From Montifringilla adamsi (lineage: Eukaryota > Chordata > Aves > Passeriformes > Passeridae), in contig JAGGNK010010337.1 of assembly GCA_017590115.1 (NCBI GenBank), forward strand, positions 5,531,679 to 5,595,678: 64,000 bases of DNA, written 5' to 3'. Below the pieces are notes generated by a model that worked only from the letters and a program-made list of their open reading frames with translations, did no database searches and was not told where the DNA came from. Below are positions 51,195 to 63,664 of this stretch, in pieces (position 1 is the first letter of the stretch; each line of letters opens with the position of its first letter). A program made the position numbers and the translations under genes.

Positions 51195-51293
51195 GGTAAT
51201 AAGGCACCAGAGGTTATCAAGCACCAGAGCCAGGAGGAGAACTCAGTGCTTTGATCCATCTCAGCCATCTAGATCCACTGCAACTTACCACAC
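51195..51293 (-). mobile_element. MIR-like CORE-SINE remnant, antisense
   Basis: The plus strand contains AAGGCACCAGAGGTTATCAAG, then CACCAGAGCCAGGAGGAGAACTCAG, then CATCTAGATCCACTGCAACTTACCACAC. These match, in order, the reversed MIR core, the B-box region and the tRNA-like head. A gap lies between the first and second blocks, where the GGTCACACAG segment should be. The copy is short and diverged. Confidence 0.45.
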
Positions 51294-54200
51294 TTCATGG
51301 TGCCTTCCTTCTCCCATCCCACATCCCGTTTTCCTCTCGGTTAAATGCTGTGTTCCTACATCCCCTCTCTGTTGCTTAGATGAGAACCAATTAAAGCAAT
51401 CCATTGAAATAATTAGGCAACTTGCTCACCTAATCCAGGAGAGCTCGCTAGTAAAAGAGGACTACTGAAAACTTTGCAGACAGATATGTAAGAAAGATCA
51501 GTGTTTCTTACCCAATCTTTCTCCTGGGATCAGAGTACGGTTGTGAAATATATCAGAATTCTGTTTTCTTCTTTCCTAAGTTTGTTTCTGAGGGCTTAAT
51601 TTTTATTGGGATGGTGTTGCAAACAAGCCAGCCAGGGGCTTCAGAAAATGTCTCTATCCCTGATCCTTCACAAGCGAGTCCAAACATTCTTCAGATGGTC
51701 TTTGGAAATTATCTGAAGCAAAGGGGCTCTAACTCTGATGTGGACATGGTTAAAAGCTGTAAGAAGCTCCCTGGGCTGGAATGGCACCTACAGGCTTAAC
51801 ATATTTACATTAATCAAGATTCAATCAAAGGCTTATTGGCACTCTCAGTCCGTGTGCCTGCATTACAAACAGCAATACAGATTTCTGGGAAGGTTTAGTC
51901 AAGGCCTTAGCATAACTTGCAGCTACAGTACAAAAATACATAAACCATATAAGGTTACACAGTTCATTAAATGTTAGCAATATGCTTAAAACTAAAACTA
52001 AGGCATGCGCTTTATATACAATTTTGATTGTCTATAATCCGTGTCAACACAGCTGTGCTACAGACCTCCTAAGTCACTGTTAGCAAGTCCATCTGCTTCA
52101 CTGAACTGTGTCTAGTTTTCAAATAATGGCAATTTCTTTAACATTTTATGATTCCTGACTGTGAAAACTGCCTCTTGCGTGAGCCTGTGTCAAAATCTGA
52201 CTAATGTTGCAAACTGTGTGGTGCAATGAGATTTTGTTGGCAGTTGGAGGAACATAAAAATGTTAAGACACTTCGCAAAAGTTTCACAAAGGAGTCACTG
52301 AATAAATCTTTTAATCTCAAGTAGCACGTACTTCATTACATCAGCATTTTTCAAGGAATGTTCCTATTGTCAATGAAAATTAGCTCCAAGAATCTGAAAG
52401 CAGGAGGACTTAACAAGGGAACCAGAATCCCAGAATTATGGCTTGTGTGTCAAGCATTCAGTAAAAAACCAGACTTCTGAAAAGCTGGCTCTTCCGCTTT
52501 ACAAACACAGGCCTTTACTACCCCAGTAAGGCCAAAGCAGATAATCTTTACTGGAAGATTTTGGATAGTTCTCAGTTAGAGAAATGTCATCATTCCCATC
52601 TGTTTTGCTGTGTACGATATCCACGGAAACTTCCCATCATTGGTGACAGGACTAGCTCTGGGACCTTAACTCCCAGGCTAGATTCCCTGCACGTTCTGTA
52701 AGAGTGAGTGAGGGTTTATAATGGTGCACAGATTTTTGTATTCTCCTCAACAGTAGTCACTATCCAAGTTAACGAGGAGATTTAACGATGCAAAAACTTT
52801 GAGGAGCTGGTGATAAGTTGTTTCTGAGTAGAATGAACACAAATATCAGATGCCTAAATCAGAATAATTTTTCATAACTTAGTGACCGAAGAGCTATTTT
52901 TTCCCTCCTCTGACTTCATTCAAGTACTGTCATTTGCCTTCAGAATGGTCTGGCAAGTCTAGAATCAAACCAAGGATAGAGAAAAGCTGTAACAGAACAT
53001 TGCATAGAAGCAGGTTGTAACCTTACAGAAAAGTCAGGATTTCCCCCTAACAACAAGGTCTTTAAATAATTCAGTCACATAAAACAAGAGGCCATGTAGC
53101 TGCCACCTCTTAAAAGTACCCTTTATGTGGCAAACTAAACAACAAATCCAACCTATTTGCAGACTCAGCAATGGCTGTGGACGTTTGCTCTGCCTGATGT
53201 ACGGGCCCTAGTCAGTGCTGTAGGCATGCTCTCAGACAGTGTGTTGCACATTTACCTTCTGCCTTTTGGATTTCATCTGCTCCTTACAGGAAGCCTAGAC
53301 ATTTATACCTTCAGCAGACATCTCAAATAAAATGAATAATATCTGGCCAGCTCACTGCTGAAATGAGAGAACCAAGAAAAGTGATGTGAGTCAGCAGCTA
53401 CAGCTATTGCTCATATGTGGATATCAAGTCTACGCCTGAGCCCAGGGTAATGCACACATGGAGGGAGGTCTGTCTCTCTGTGCCATGTGCATGGTGGGCT
53501 GATCGTTACTAAAAAGGCCTTTTTCCGTGCCAGGGACTGACTTGCAGGGTGACAAAAGTTCTCTTGGTGTGAAGGCCGAGACGCCGCCGCAAGAGCTTCA
53601 CAGCTTGGCAGGAGGCACCATCAAGCACACAGCAGCTCTGGGGGAGAGGGTGTTTCAGTCACCCCTCCACTCTCTCCCCGTTTCCTTGTTCTTAAGAGAA
53701 AGACTCCATTGCTTCACCCTTTCATGCAAAGCAACTCCCCTCACCTGGCCCTCTACTTTTCTCCTTGGGAAAAGGGCAGCAGAGCAGAGGCCATCTTCTC
53801 TCCTGCACCCACCTGACTCACGGCCAGAAGACATCCTATCCTTCCAGCTGTGCTGTGACCAGCACTGTGCTCAGAGCAGGAGAGCAGAGGTAGCTGCTGT
53901 CCAGCTGGCACAGCTGTCAGATGTGCCAACACAGCCCTTTACTACATCTGCTTCGTTGCACCCTATTTTTTTCCCTGAGTGCACACAAAGACAAGTTAGA
54001 CCATTAAAAAGGGATCATTCAGGGAACAAATGATTTAAATGTCCACCTCTCTTGTGCTCCTCTACTTTCTCCACCCTTCTCCCATGGGAATAAATCCATC
54101 TATAACTTCCACTACTCTGATACTTTGGGCACTCAAGGCAAACATCTCCCAGGAGATCCCAGCATGACTGGGTGCTGGGAAAACATCAAGCACCCAACTC

Positions 54201-54689
54201 CGTCACAAACCATAAAATCACCTCACCAAAAGGCTCTTGCAGTTCTCAGAAAGGGGACGTACTTGGAGTAACTGGAAGACCTTGACCTGGATGCAATGGC
54301 CCAGTGGTACTGCTCAGGCTGGGATCAGAGAGAGGCAGAGGCAGCACTCCAAGAGGACAGTGCTGCGAGCCAAGATACACACTGAGACTTGGGACCTGTT
54401 TTAATTATTGTTTCATTTCTTTCACTGCTCAGGAACATGTAACAAGCTGAAATGTGCGTTGTGCCTGTAAACATTTACTTTCTTTTGGTCTTGTGCAATG
54501 CTGTGTTTCATTCTCTTGGATGGTGGCTGGAATGCAGGAATAGCCATAACAGATCAGCTGAATGACTGTCAACTCAACCATCCATCTCCGACAGTGACCA
54601 GCACAAGCTGCTTTGAAGGAAGTTGCTAGAAACCCCACATCAGGCAGCTGCGGATTAAGTTGCCTCCAAGGGAAGTTTCTCCTTTCTGC
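51294..54689. other. No gene seen; unique sequence
   Basis: A pyrimidine-rich acceptor-like sequence ending TTGCTTAG at about 51,380 precedes a short open tail ending at 51,468, but this small stretch also resembles a decayed MIR core. An AT-rich block at about 52,200-52,400 could be a conserved non-coding element. The 168-codon plus-strand frame at 53527-54033 has no recognisable domain. Confidence 0.52.
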
Positions 54690-55310
54690 CATGCGATTTG
54701 TGTTTGACTCACGCCCTAAAAAAATCAGGGAAGCCTGCCTGCCCGCCCATCCAATAACTATTTTTTTTCTCCATGCCAATTCACGCACTCGGGGTGCTGT
54801 GCATGGTGTGCTTGCCAGCTCCTGTTGGTGCAACCCGGCACAGGGTCATGCAGGTTAATCACGCCCCGTATGCAGAACTGCGGCCGTCGCACGGTCAGAC
54901 ACGTGGGGCTGCAGTTGCTGTAAGCTGACGGCTCACAGACCCAGAAGTCTGAGTCAGTGCCGGCACACTCCCTGCAGATGCACTCTGGCCCTTTGTACTC
55001 ACAGCCTGGGAGCAGGAGGCGTTTGGGGATCCTGCCCCTCTTGCTTGCAGGAACAGTTGTTTTTGAACGGCACCAAGAGAAGGGGCATGCACGCCATCAA
55101 CTACTTGTGATCTTCCCCAGGCCTTTGGCAGAGAAATTATCTTGCAATTTGGCAAACCTCAACAGATGCACAAGAGGCTGGCTGGGGCTACAGCAAAGTG
55201 TAGGCCAGTCCGGGAGCGCCAGCCTCTCCCAGCCCTCTGGCAGGGCTGTCTGCCTCGCACTGAAAAGGAAAAGAATCTTTGCCCCTTCTTCTGGGTCCGA
55301 AGGAGCATCT
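54690..55310. other. Weak CpG-rich patch; no gene seen
   Basis: CpG is locally enriched. About ten CpGs lie between 54,830 and 54,965, including a GCGGCCGTCGCACGG block, and others are scattered on either side. An E-box CACGTG lies at about 54,900. Length and density look below those of a classical promoter CpG island. Open frames on both strands overlap, and none is recognised. Confidence 0.3.
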
Positions 55311-58300
55311 GCAGGACTGAAACCAATCAAAGCCAGCTGTGAAAAATGAAGGGGAGAAGGCAGGGAAACACTGATTATTATGACTAGGAAAAACGCTATT
55401 AAAAAAAAATAAAGAAAAGGGAAAAACTGATCCCATATGGGAGGCAAATGAAATACAAATTTAAAACAGGCCATTACACAGTGTCTCTCATAAGGCTGCC
55501 GCACTGGGGGCTGCGTTCACGTGTGGAGATGCAGTGCCCCTGGGACCTCTGGAGACACCCCTCCACTCTGCAGCAGGATTAGTGTTACCTCAGAGCATCC
55601 TGGGCTGAGACTGGCACAGGACTGTTGATTAGACAGCCCGGCAGACTGACCAAGGAGTTATTTGACTCCCCTGCAGACACACATAGAGTAACCTCAGGTC
55701 TGATCATTCCACCAAGCCTTTTCTTCTTCAGCCTCATATTCCAGGCAATTGTGCAGCTGGCTCCTTGCTCCTTTTGAGATGAGTTCTTCCCCTCCTCCAC
55801 TCTCACAGGGTCAACCACACGGCTGCCCTTTTGTCACTCCTCTTCTCATTCTACATTCTCTTTCTTCAGCAGATCATCTCCATCACCTGCTCCATCTGCC
55901 CACCCAACACGTGCCCTCCAAGCTGTTTCTGAGCTACAGCCAAGCCCCTGAAGCCGGGCTCCCAGGGGCAAAATGTCTTCACTGACAAGGAGGCTTTTGG
56001 GGTGCAATCCAAGCTCAATCCCCTTTCACACTCCCAGGAGGGAGGGAAATGCCCACCCTGTACCAGCCATACTGTGAGGCTTATTCACAATGTTACTGGA
56101 CCGAAGGGACCAAAAGCCAGCTCTCTTCTTCTTCTCAGGTGTTTCTTCCACTGCTCTTGAAGCACAAGGACATTCAGCACAATGGGGGCTCATTTCTTTT
56201 GGTAGTGCTGGCAATCATTCAACCACAGAAGAAAAACTGGAGGACAGCAACATGACTTCCCATGTCTGTGGGATGTGCTCCTCAAAGATAACAGCCTCTC
56301 CAGATCTTGAGGGACAGATGGTTAAAGGGTGCGTTGCTAGGTCTGCCCTGCTCTTGTGATTCTGGTACCTACTTATTTTTGGGTTTTTTTTTTTTTTGTT
56401 TTTTTCAGGAGGCTCCTGCTCATAAGTGAGTCTCAGTGTCTATTTAAAAGACAAAGTAATTTCTTGCATGCTGTAATGGAGAGAAAACATACAAAAATGT
56501 GAACTTCAGAGTTCAAATCACAGAAAGGGAAATTAATCCCTTTAAGAAAATTCATAGGAAACCCTCCCACTATAAGTCAGTCTCACATTTTTGGAGTCCA
56601 GCTCAGATGGAGTAAAATCCCCACGTCTGCTAATATGAGAATAGGATGCACGTCAGCTATTCAGAGGCACAGCTCTAGAGACCTCCCCCAGCCTGGGCTT
56701 CTTTGCCCACCCTGTGCCAGGGCCTGGGCAACACGGACCTGCCTTTGGAGAGCCATGTCTCTGGTGTCTGGATCTTGGGGAAAAGCAGGAAGAGAGGGGG
56801 CCCTGAAGGCACTCTGTTTCACAGTACTAGAGTGATCCACAACATACCCAGGGCCACAGCCAAATGCATTAGACCACAGCACTCCCAGATCCTACTCAAG
56901 AGTCTTCATAATTCCTCTTCTCAAGCCAAGAAAAACAGCAAGGAGAAAACAAATAACAGTGGGCAAGCAGGAGTATTTGTCCCTTACTACAATGGCCTTA
57001 AGCAATCAGAGAGGTAGGGCTGATGAACCTTTAATTACTTATGCAATAATGACCTCTGTTTCCAGCATTCCTTGGCAGGCAGGAAGTGGCTGGAGCACTC
57101 AGGGACCTGTTATGCTCTCTTCTCCACAGGCTTGAAATTGATATGAAGGCCCCTTACCCAGCTGGTCAAAAGTTTCAAGACATGTTCCATACAGAGGTTG
57201 TTTATAGCTACTAAAAGCAGTGAAAATAAAATACAATAAAAACAAAACAGCTCTTTTACTGAGAAGTTATTGCTGAACAGCTCTACAGCTAAGGTGTTCA
57301 AAGTTCCTCTGGTACTTTTTCCAGATAGCTGAAAGAGTGACTTTTTAAAAAAAGCATATTATGAAACCAGCTTTCAACCTCAGTACATCAATATTTTGTG
57401 TAGTGTGTCATACTCCACCAAAGAAGGAAAGGAGGGGCCCTTTTCACTAAGGACACCTAGATCTTAGCCAGAAAGACAAGAGGGGTCCAGAGGAGAGTGA
57501 TCACCTCTAGATAATTTCTACGACACAAAATGAAGGCAGAAAGATGTTATGGAATTGACCCAAGCTCAGCTGAACCCAGTTTGGGAGTTCACTCTCCCAG
57601 TTCCCAGGCCACAGAAAGGAGCTTTCTTTTGGGGGCAGGGGGAAATCATGACATTCACAACTGGCAGCTGAAGAATGCAGAAGGGTGCTCTACCTCCCCA
57701 CAGGGTCTACCACATAACTGGATGTACTGTAGCTGAGACAGCTGCCAAGCCTGATGTCTTTCCCAAGCTCCATCTCGGCTGGGATTCTGCAACACAACAG
57801 AGGCTGATCCAAAGGTCAGAAAAAGAAACCCTGCAAGAAGCAGCTCACAGACTATTTCACTTCCGAAATAAGTCTCTTCCTATCCCCATCATCTCCATCT
57901 GCTGGAGTCAGCTTGTGCCTTGACGCACGTGGCACCGACAACTTCCCAAAACTCTTGTTCTTTTAATATTACCATTAGCTCTCTGATATCTTGGTTATCC
58001 ACAGAAACAGTCAGTGTGTCTGCATCCAGCAAAGTTCTTGGCCCTGATATTTTGTGGCAAACAATTGCACAACACTAATCTAACCCACTGTTGAGTGAAA
58101 ACATTTTATGTCAGTTTCTATCTTGTCTTCTTTTTTGTTTCTGACAGTCCCCATTCCCATATATCATAAAGGGACTTCTGCATAGTCCATCCCTAATTAT
58201 AATTTCTTCACATTTCTCCCTCTTCTAGAATTAGTGTTTTACAGGCTTTTCACAAGGGGTCTTTCTACAATCATAGCTGGCTTCTTCACTCCCCCTCCTC

Positions 58301-59642
58301 TTGGAGACAAAGTGGCAAAAACATGATGTGTCCCAGTATTTAAGGGATCATTTGCAACAGAGAAAGATGTCCTGGGATTGCTGAGCAGCTTTCCCATCAA
58401 TTAAAACAGGGAACATGGAGATAAAAGGACTCAACTCCTCCTGTTGATTGAAACCTCTGCTCTACATTAGGGCAAATAGAACTGACTTGGGTCAGAAAAC
58501 AGCTGCTCTGAACACAAGACTGAGGCTATAGGCAGACCTGTCAATTCCTGTCCTCTATCAGCAGTCAAAAAGGATAAGAAAAATTCCAAATGGCAGAACA
58601 CCACTTGGCTGCTAACACTGCTCCAGTGGAGTTATCCATTGCTTTCATTAGCCATTCCCTTGCCCTGCCTCACACTGCAGAACTCTGCTGGCCACATGCC
58701 ACTGCTCTCAGTGCTCAGAACCTAGAAGAATGTACATGCAAAAAATATGGGCTGTGCCCGTCTGTTAATGTAAAGACATTCACCCCGCTTGTGCGGCTCC
58801 CTTAGTTTCTTTTCTAGTTGCTTCAGCACTGTAAGATATGAAAATCCAGCCAGACAAAACAGCCTCATCCACTGAGATGCCATCAAGAAAAAAAACCCAC
58901 AGTTCTCCACTTTTCCTCCTCTGTTGGATCTCCAGTCAGGTCACAATCACTATTAAGCCCATCTGGAGAAACTGAAGCATTCAGAAGTTCACTGAGTCAT
59001 CAAAAGCAACAAAGAGCAGCAGCAGCAGGCTGCCACACAGCCCTGGAAAAGTCCCCTTCAAAACACTAAACCCCTGGAATGAAGGGCTGCCTTGCTTCAT
59101 CCATGACATTATTTTAATGGCACATTCATGAATTCATCCCAAACTTCATTCAGAAGAGTCAACAGGGAGGTGCTGGGAGAGAGGAGCATCATCTCCAGTT
59201 TGAAAGCAACGTACCAGGAGAGCTCCAATGGGCAGAGTGGGAGCACCAGAGTTTCAACATCAAGTCTTAAGGCATCTTAGGCCTCCTCACACTGACCCTG
59301 TAGAGAATTGCCTGATCAGCCCTTAACAACAGGACCCATCTTTGAAGTCCAAGGCCCAGCTACGTCTGCACAAGCAGTAGCAGCATCAGGCCCAACATAC
59401 ACTGGGCAAAGAAGCAAAAGAAACAGCCCACCTCTGTTTCATAAGGCTTGAAAGTTCCTGCCCTTCTCTTCCTCTAGCCCCTTCCATAATAACTTCGCAT
59501 GCAGAGCAATGTCTCTTGGGTCCCTCATTCTCTTGAGCAAAGTAAACAGACCTCCAGCGCAGTGACAAATGAACAACAGAGGGAGAAGAAGAAAAAAAAT
59601 CTTGCTGCCAACTTGAAGATTTTTTTCTTGGCATGTTTAATT
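55311..59642. other. No gene seen; unique sequence
   Basis: A T-rich tract (T14-15, then G, then T7) lies at about 56,384-56,406. No exon, RNA gene or recognised mobile element is visible. Confidence 0.57.
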
Positions 59643-59661
59643 AAAAAAAAAAAAAAAAAAA
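59643..59661. repeat. A19 homopolymer
   Basis: Uninterrupted run of 19 A preceded by GTTTAATT. No retrotransposon body is recognised upstream. Confidence 0.85.
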
Positions 59662-59950
59662 GTGCAAGCTATGCCCCAAGGGTGACCCTGCATAAAGCAT
59701 TCTGGCAGCTCCAACGTCTGCCATTTCCCCCTCACATCACCACAGACACCCCATCTCTTCCTGTGCTCTTACCCTGATGCACACGCACACATACAGAGCC
59801 CTAAGAATCCTGGCACCCAGACAGCTTTTTCTTTTTCAAGCATGCCAAAACAAGCTCAGCTCCTAAATCCCTTTTAGAATTTGGACTTGTGTGGAAATGT
59901 GTTTGCCTCCATCCTATGTTTATTTTCTTTTGTTTTCAGGTTTGTTAGCC

Positions 59951-60090
59951 CAAGGGCCAATGTTGCTTCTAGCACCAGTTTTGGGTTTTGTTTTGTTGTT
60001 GATTTTTTTTTTTTTTTGTTTTTTTTTTCAAGGGCCAATGTTGCTTCTAGCACCAGTTTTGGGTTTTGTTTTGTTGTTGATTTTTTTTTG
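59951..60090. repeat. Direct tandem duplication, 78-bp period
   Basis: The 52 nt at 59951-60002 (starting CAAGGGCCAATGTTGCTTCT) recur without a mismatch at 60029-60080. Each copy is followed by a T-rich tail: T15-G-T10 after the first and T9 after the second. Perfect identity suggests a recent duplication, perhaps by slippage or recombination in the T-rich sequence, or an assembly artefact. Two plus-strand frames read through both copies, giving a repeated peptide, but I see no sign that they are coding. Confidence 0.95.
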
Positions 60091-61964
60091 GTATTTATCT
60101 TTCAATCAAGTGTTCCTCCTTGCAAGGATAAACAGGATGTTTAGAGACTCTGGGTATGATGACCAGTCTTTGACAGCTGTTGTGAGACACCACACACTGG
60201 GTTTACCATGTGTGCAAGCACTGGCATGGCTCAATCTGCAGCAGGCTCTTTTCATGACCTCAGAAACCTTCAACAGCTCTGTGTTTTCAGCGCAGACTCA
60301 CAAGAAATGCACCACAGACATGATCCAGAACAACTCCCTGGCTTCTCCCTCCATTTAGGAGGATAACACCTGCCCACATCACAGCCATTCCCTTTCTAGG
60401 CTGCTCATTTCACTTTTTTAGCTACACTAAACTATGCTCTGCCTATGAAAATTTTTTCTTTTCCAGGTGTATACACACAGGCAAGAGTCAAAATACTTCT
60501 AAATCACAAATCAACACAGGGAGTTTCCCAAGCCTTTTTTTTTTTTTTTGGAATGGAAGTTTTCCAAGCCTTGAATCACTGACATTGGTCTGACTCCTAA
60601 AACAAGAACTTTGGAAAATGAAACATAGACAGCACTAAGGGCCAGACCCCAAGCAAGACCTACCGGTCTAAAACACTGTGTGTGACCTCTCCAACATCCC
60701 AGTCACCACAGAAGAAAATGCAATGCCTAATTCTCCACAGCACCAATTCTCCAATATCTTAATCACTTTTTATTTGCAGCATTTTCTAATAGCGGAAGGC
60801 AGGAAAGGTTTAGAGACTGATAATTAGTCCCGTTTTGTAATTAAAAACAATGAGTTTTGGACCAGGCCCTAATTACTATGTTCTCAAGCCACAGAATAAA
60901 TGACTGTGATATATTTCCCAAATTCTGAAAGCTGGGTGTGTCCGCAACAGCAGCACACACTTTGATAAGCCATACTATACACAAAGAGCTAAACGCTGTC
61001 TAAACAGTCATAAATCACTTCAGAAGAAATGGCTCAACCACTATGTCATCTTATCTAGTCTAAAACCTTTTACATTTAAAGAAAATAATATTTACAGAAA
61101 TTACTTCCCTTCTCTACAAACACATGATTCCTGAGCAGCAACGCTTAGTTTTCCCTATTACCACCACTCTGCGTAATTCACAGGACAAATGACATGTTGG
61201 TGACTTTCATGCTCTTTGGGCCCCGCTTATTCAAGGAAAATTACTTGGTCCTGCAATGCTGGTCAAGTTCAAACCTTGAAATCTATTCCGGATAGCATTC
61301 AACCACAAGCTTCTGGCCTATGCACAGAAAGTACAGCATGAAATTTTATGGTGTATGTCATTCAGGAGGTCAAAAGGAATTATCACAATGTTCCTTTCAA
61401 GCTGTGGTACCTATGAGCCTTGGCATATAAGCTACCCTGGAAAGCCATTCTCAGACAACTGCTTTAAATTGGACTCTGAGCAGTCCTTGAACTCTACTTG
61501 AGCAGAAAGCAGCATTGTCAAGATAATGGTTTTACAGCTTTCAGTCCTCCCAGGAAAAATAGTGTTTGCTTTGTGTACCCTGCCCTGTTGCACACACTGA
61601 GCAGACGTCCTCTCTCCAGCCCTCACCGCTCTCTGTGCGCCGTTCCACAAACACAGCAGAGCTGAGGAAGCAATAGTCTGTCCTACAGCCTGAAAATTCA
61701 AATAAGTAAAATAGTTCTGAAATAAAAACCCCAGCTTTGATGCCATTGGGATAAACTGGAAGGAGCAGGAATTCCCCAGCCATGAAGATATTTTCCACAG
61801 CAAATCTACCTTGGAGAGAGTGAGCCAAATTTTCCTACTGCTTCATTCACTCAGCACTGCTAATGGCAGTGGGTCAAGAGTAGATCAAAACACTGAATAC
61901 ATTTTTCTGTCACCCAATGCATAATTTGGGGGTCCCAGTTGGGGCTCCCAACTAATTTGGGAGC
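60091..61964. other. No gene seen; unique sequence
   Basis: A T15 run lies at 60,535-60,549. An AT-rich block at about 60,760-60,930 with TAATTAG and AATTAAAA cores could be a conserved non-coding element. No exon or RNA gene is recognised. Confidence 0.55.
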
Positions 61965-62534
61965 TGAGTGATGCATTGACATACCTGAGGGATGGGATGC
62001 CATTCAGAGGGATCTGGACAAGATCAAGAAGTGGGAATCTTGTGAGATCCAGCAATGCCAGGTGCAAGGCCCTGCTCCTGAACTGGAACATGAAGAGATT
62101 AGAGGGATGGAACACCTCTCCCATGAGGAAAGGCTGAGCAAGTTGGGGTTGCTCACCCTGGAGTGGACTCTGTGAAGACCTCACTGCAGTCTTTCAGTAT
62201 TAAAAGGGGGCCTATAAGAAAGATGAGGGGATAGATTTTTTAGCAAGATCAGTTGCAATAGGACCAGGGATAATGGATTGAAACTAAAAGAGGGTCAGTG
62301 CAGATTAGATATAAGGAAGAAGATTTTTACCATGTGGATGGTGCAACACTGGAACAGGTTTCCCAGAGAAAAATCTGTGGTGGATGCCCCATTCCTAGAA
62401 ACATTCAAGGACATGTTGGACTGTGCTCTAAACAACCTGATCTAGTTGAAGACATTCCTGCTCATTGCAAGATAGATTGACTAGATGATTTTTAAAGGTC
62501 CCTTCCAATCCAAACCATTCTATGATTCTATAGT
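61965..62534 (+). mobile_element. CR1 LINE 3' part, sense, internally deleted
   Basis: The plus strand follows the CR1 3' end. It has the ORF2 block GATGCCATTCAGAGGGATCTGGACAAG at about 62,000, then the block GGATGGAACACCTCTCCCATGAGGAAAGGCTGAG at about 62,104, and then the terminal ORF2 block (GATATAAGGAAG, CACTGGAACAGGTTTCCCAG). It ends with the 3' sequence TTTAAAGGTCCCTTCCAATC and the ATTCTATG-type tail at 62,517-62,534. Between the first two blocks a few hundred bases expected in CR1 are missing, with the junction near 62,085-62,100. The tail and 3' end are well kept, so it is younger than the copies at 32 and 48 kb. Confidence 0.92.
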
Positions 62535-63593
62535 CTAGGTAACACAGAAGATAAAGCTGCCACAGCTTTCTGTCTAACCACTTACAGCTGTGCTGAACCT
62601 TTTGAGGTCACATAGCGAGGCTCAGGTGATAACAAATGGTTACAAGAATTGGTACCTTTGTTATCTGCAGGAACCTGTCCCTATTGCCCACCAAAGCACC
62701 ACCTACAACACAAAACTCATTTCTAAGCTGTAATGTTAGGGGAGTCACTTAGATAGTCACCTCTGCACTGTCTGCAATTCATTTTGGTTTGTTTCATAAA
62801 AAAACAGAAGAAATTACATGTTCCCTCTGAAGTGTGCTGGTACTGCTGGGATAGCTGGCTGGTATTGCTGGGATAGCACCCACTCAGCATAGCCACATGC
62901 CTTTCTCCCCCAGACCAGCCAGTCCAGCCAACTGCACATCCGCTGGTTGTTCCTGCACTTTACTCTCTTTAGGGGGTTGCACACGTTCAGAGAGGAAAGA
63001 AACTGCGTTCAGCATCTCCCTTGCACGTCAGAGAAAGCAGCTGCAGAGCTGTGCACGCCAAGGGCAGGACCTGGCTTCTCCTGCACCACAGTGAACATCA
63101 GTCTCTTCCACCAAGTCATTACTCTGGTCCTTGGAGAAATTGTTCATGTGTATATGCACATCCTTGGCCCACAGGTATGGCCACTGACATAGCCAAGGGC
63201 AGCTCAACACCTCTGACAGCAGGGCTAGATGTGACTTCAGGAGCTGCTGACCCTTTACATCACCCAAAGCAAACATCAGGATGTGCTGGAAGGAGCACAG
63301 TACATTGAACACAACTCTGAGTCCCTGTCCTAGTTTCAGCACTCGTTTGCTGTACTTCTCTCTGGTACACCTGATACAATCTGTGCCTTTGTATTGAAGT
63401 ATCCTCTCTGTTATCTTTGAGCCCACCTGTACAGCTTGGGGGATGGGATTTATATGAAGCACCAGATCATACTAACCACTAACACTTCCTCAGAAACACT
63501 GCTCAACAAGGGACTGGGAAAGACTCAAGATCTTTTTAATCCCACTTCCATAGCAATTGGGAGCATTAAAGCAAAATAATGTTGGCTCTTTTC
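62535..63593. other. No gene seen; unique sequence between two CR1 copies
   Basis: Apart from the small duplication at 62,836, no feature is recognised. The 144-codon minus-strand frame at 63028-63462 has no known domain. Confidence 0.57.
62836..62876. repeat. Near-perfect 22-bp-period duplication
   Basis: GCTGGTACTGCTGGGATAG at 62836-62854 recurs as GCTGGTATTGCTGGGATAG at 62858-62876, with one substitution. A small tandem duplication with no evident function. Confidence 0.85.
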
Positions 63594-63612
63594 TTTTTTT
63601 TTTTTTTTTTTT
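63594..63612. repeat. T19 homopolymer
   Basis: Uninterrupted run of 19 T about 55 bp upstream of the CR1 tail at 63.67 kb. No link between them is evident. Confidence 0.85.
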
Positions 63613-63664
63613 AATCTTACCTTAATTTCACAGGAATACTGTTTTAGAGGTAGCAAGTAACATT

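Noticed and set aside
51380..51468. Acceptor-like TTGCTTAG followed by a short coiled-coil-like tail ending in a stop
   Set aside because: Only about 29 codons, and the DNA (GGCAACTTGCTCA followed by GCTAGTAAAAG) also resembles a decayed MIR core. No upstream exon is identified.
53527..54033. 168-codon plus-strand open frame
   Set aside because: No known domain and no convincing flanking splice sites or promoter.
57488..57515. Short CR1 ORF2-like phrase (GGTCCAGAGGAGAGTGATCA)
   Set aside because: The match is about 20 bases with no flanking CR1 blocks, so chance is likely.
59881..60358. Plus-strand frames encoding a repeated hydrophobic peptide
   Set aside because: The peptide repeat is a by-product of the 78-bp DNA duplication and T-rich tracts. 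There is no coding evidence.
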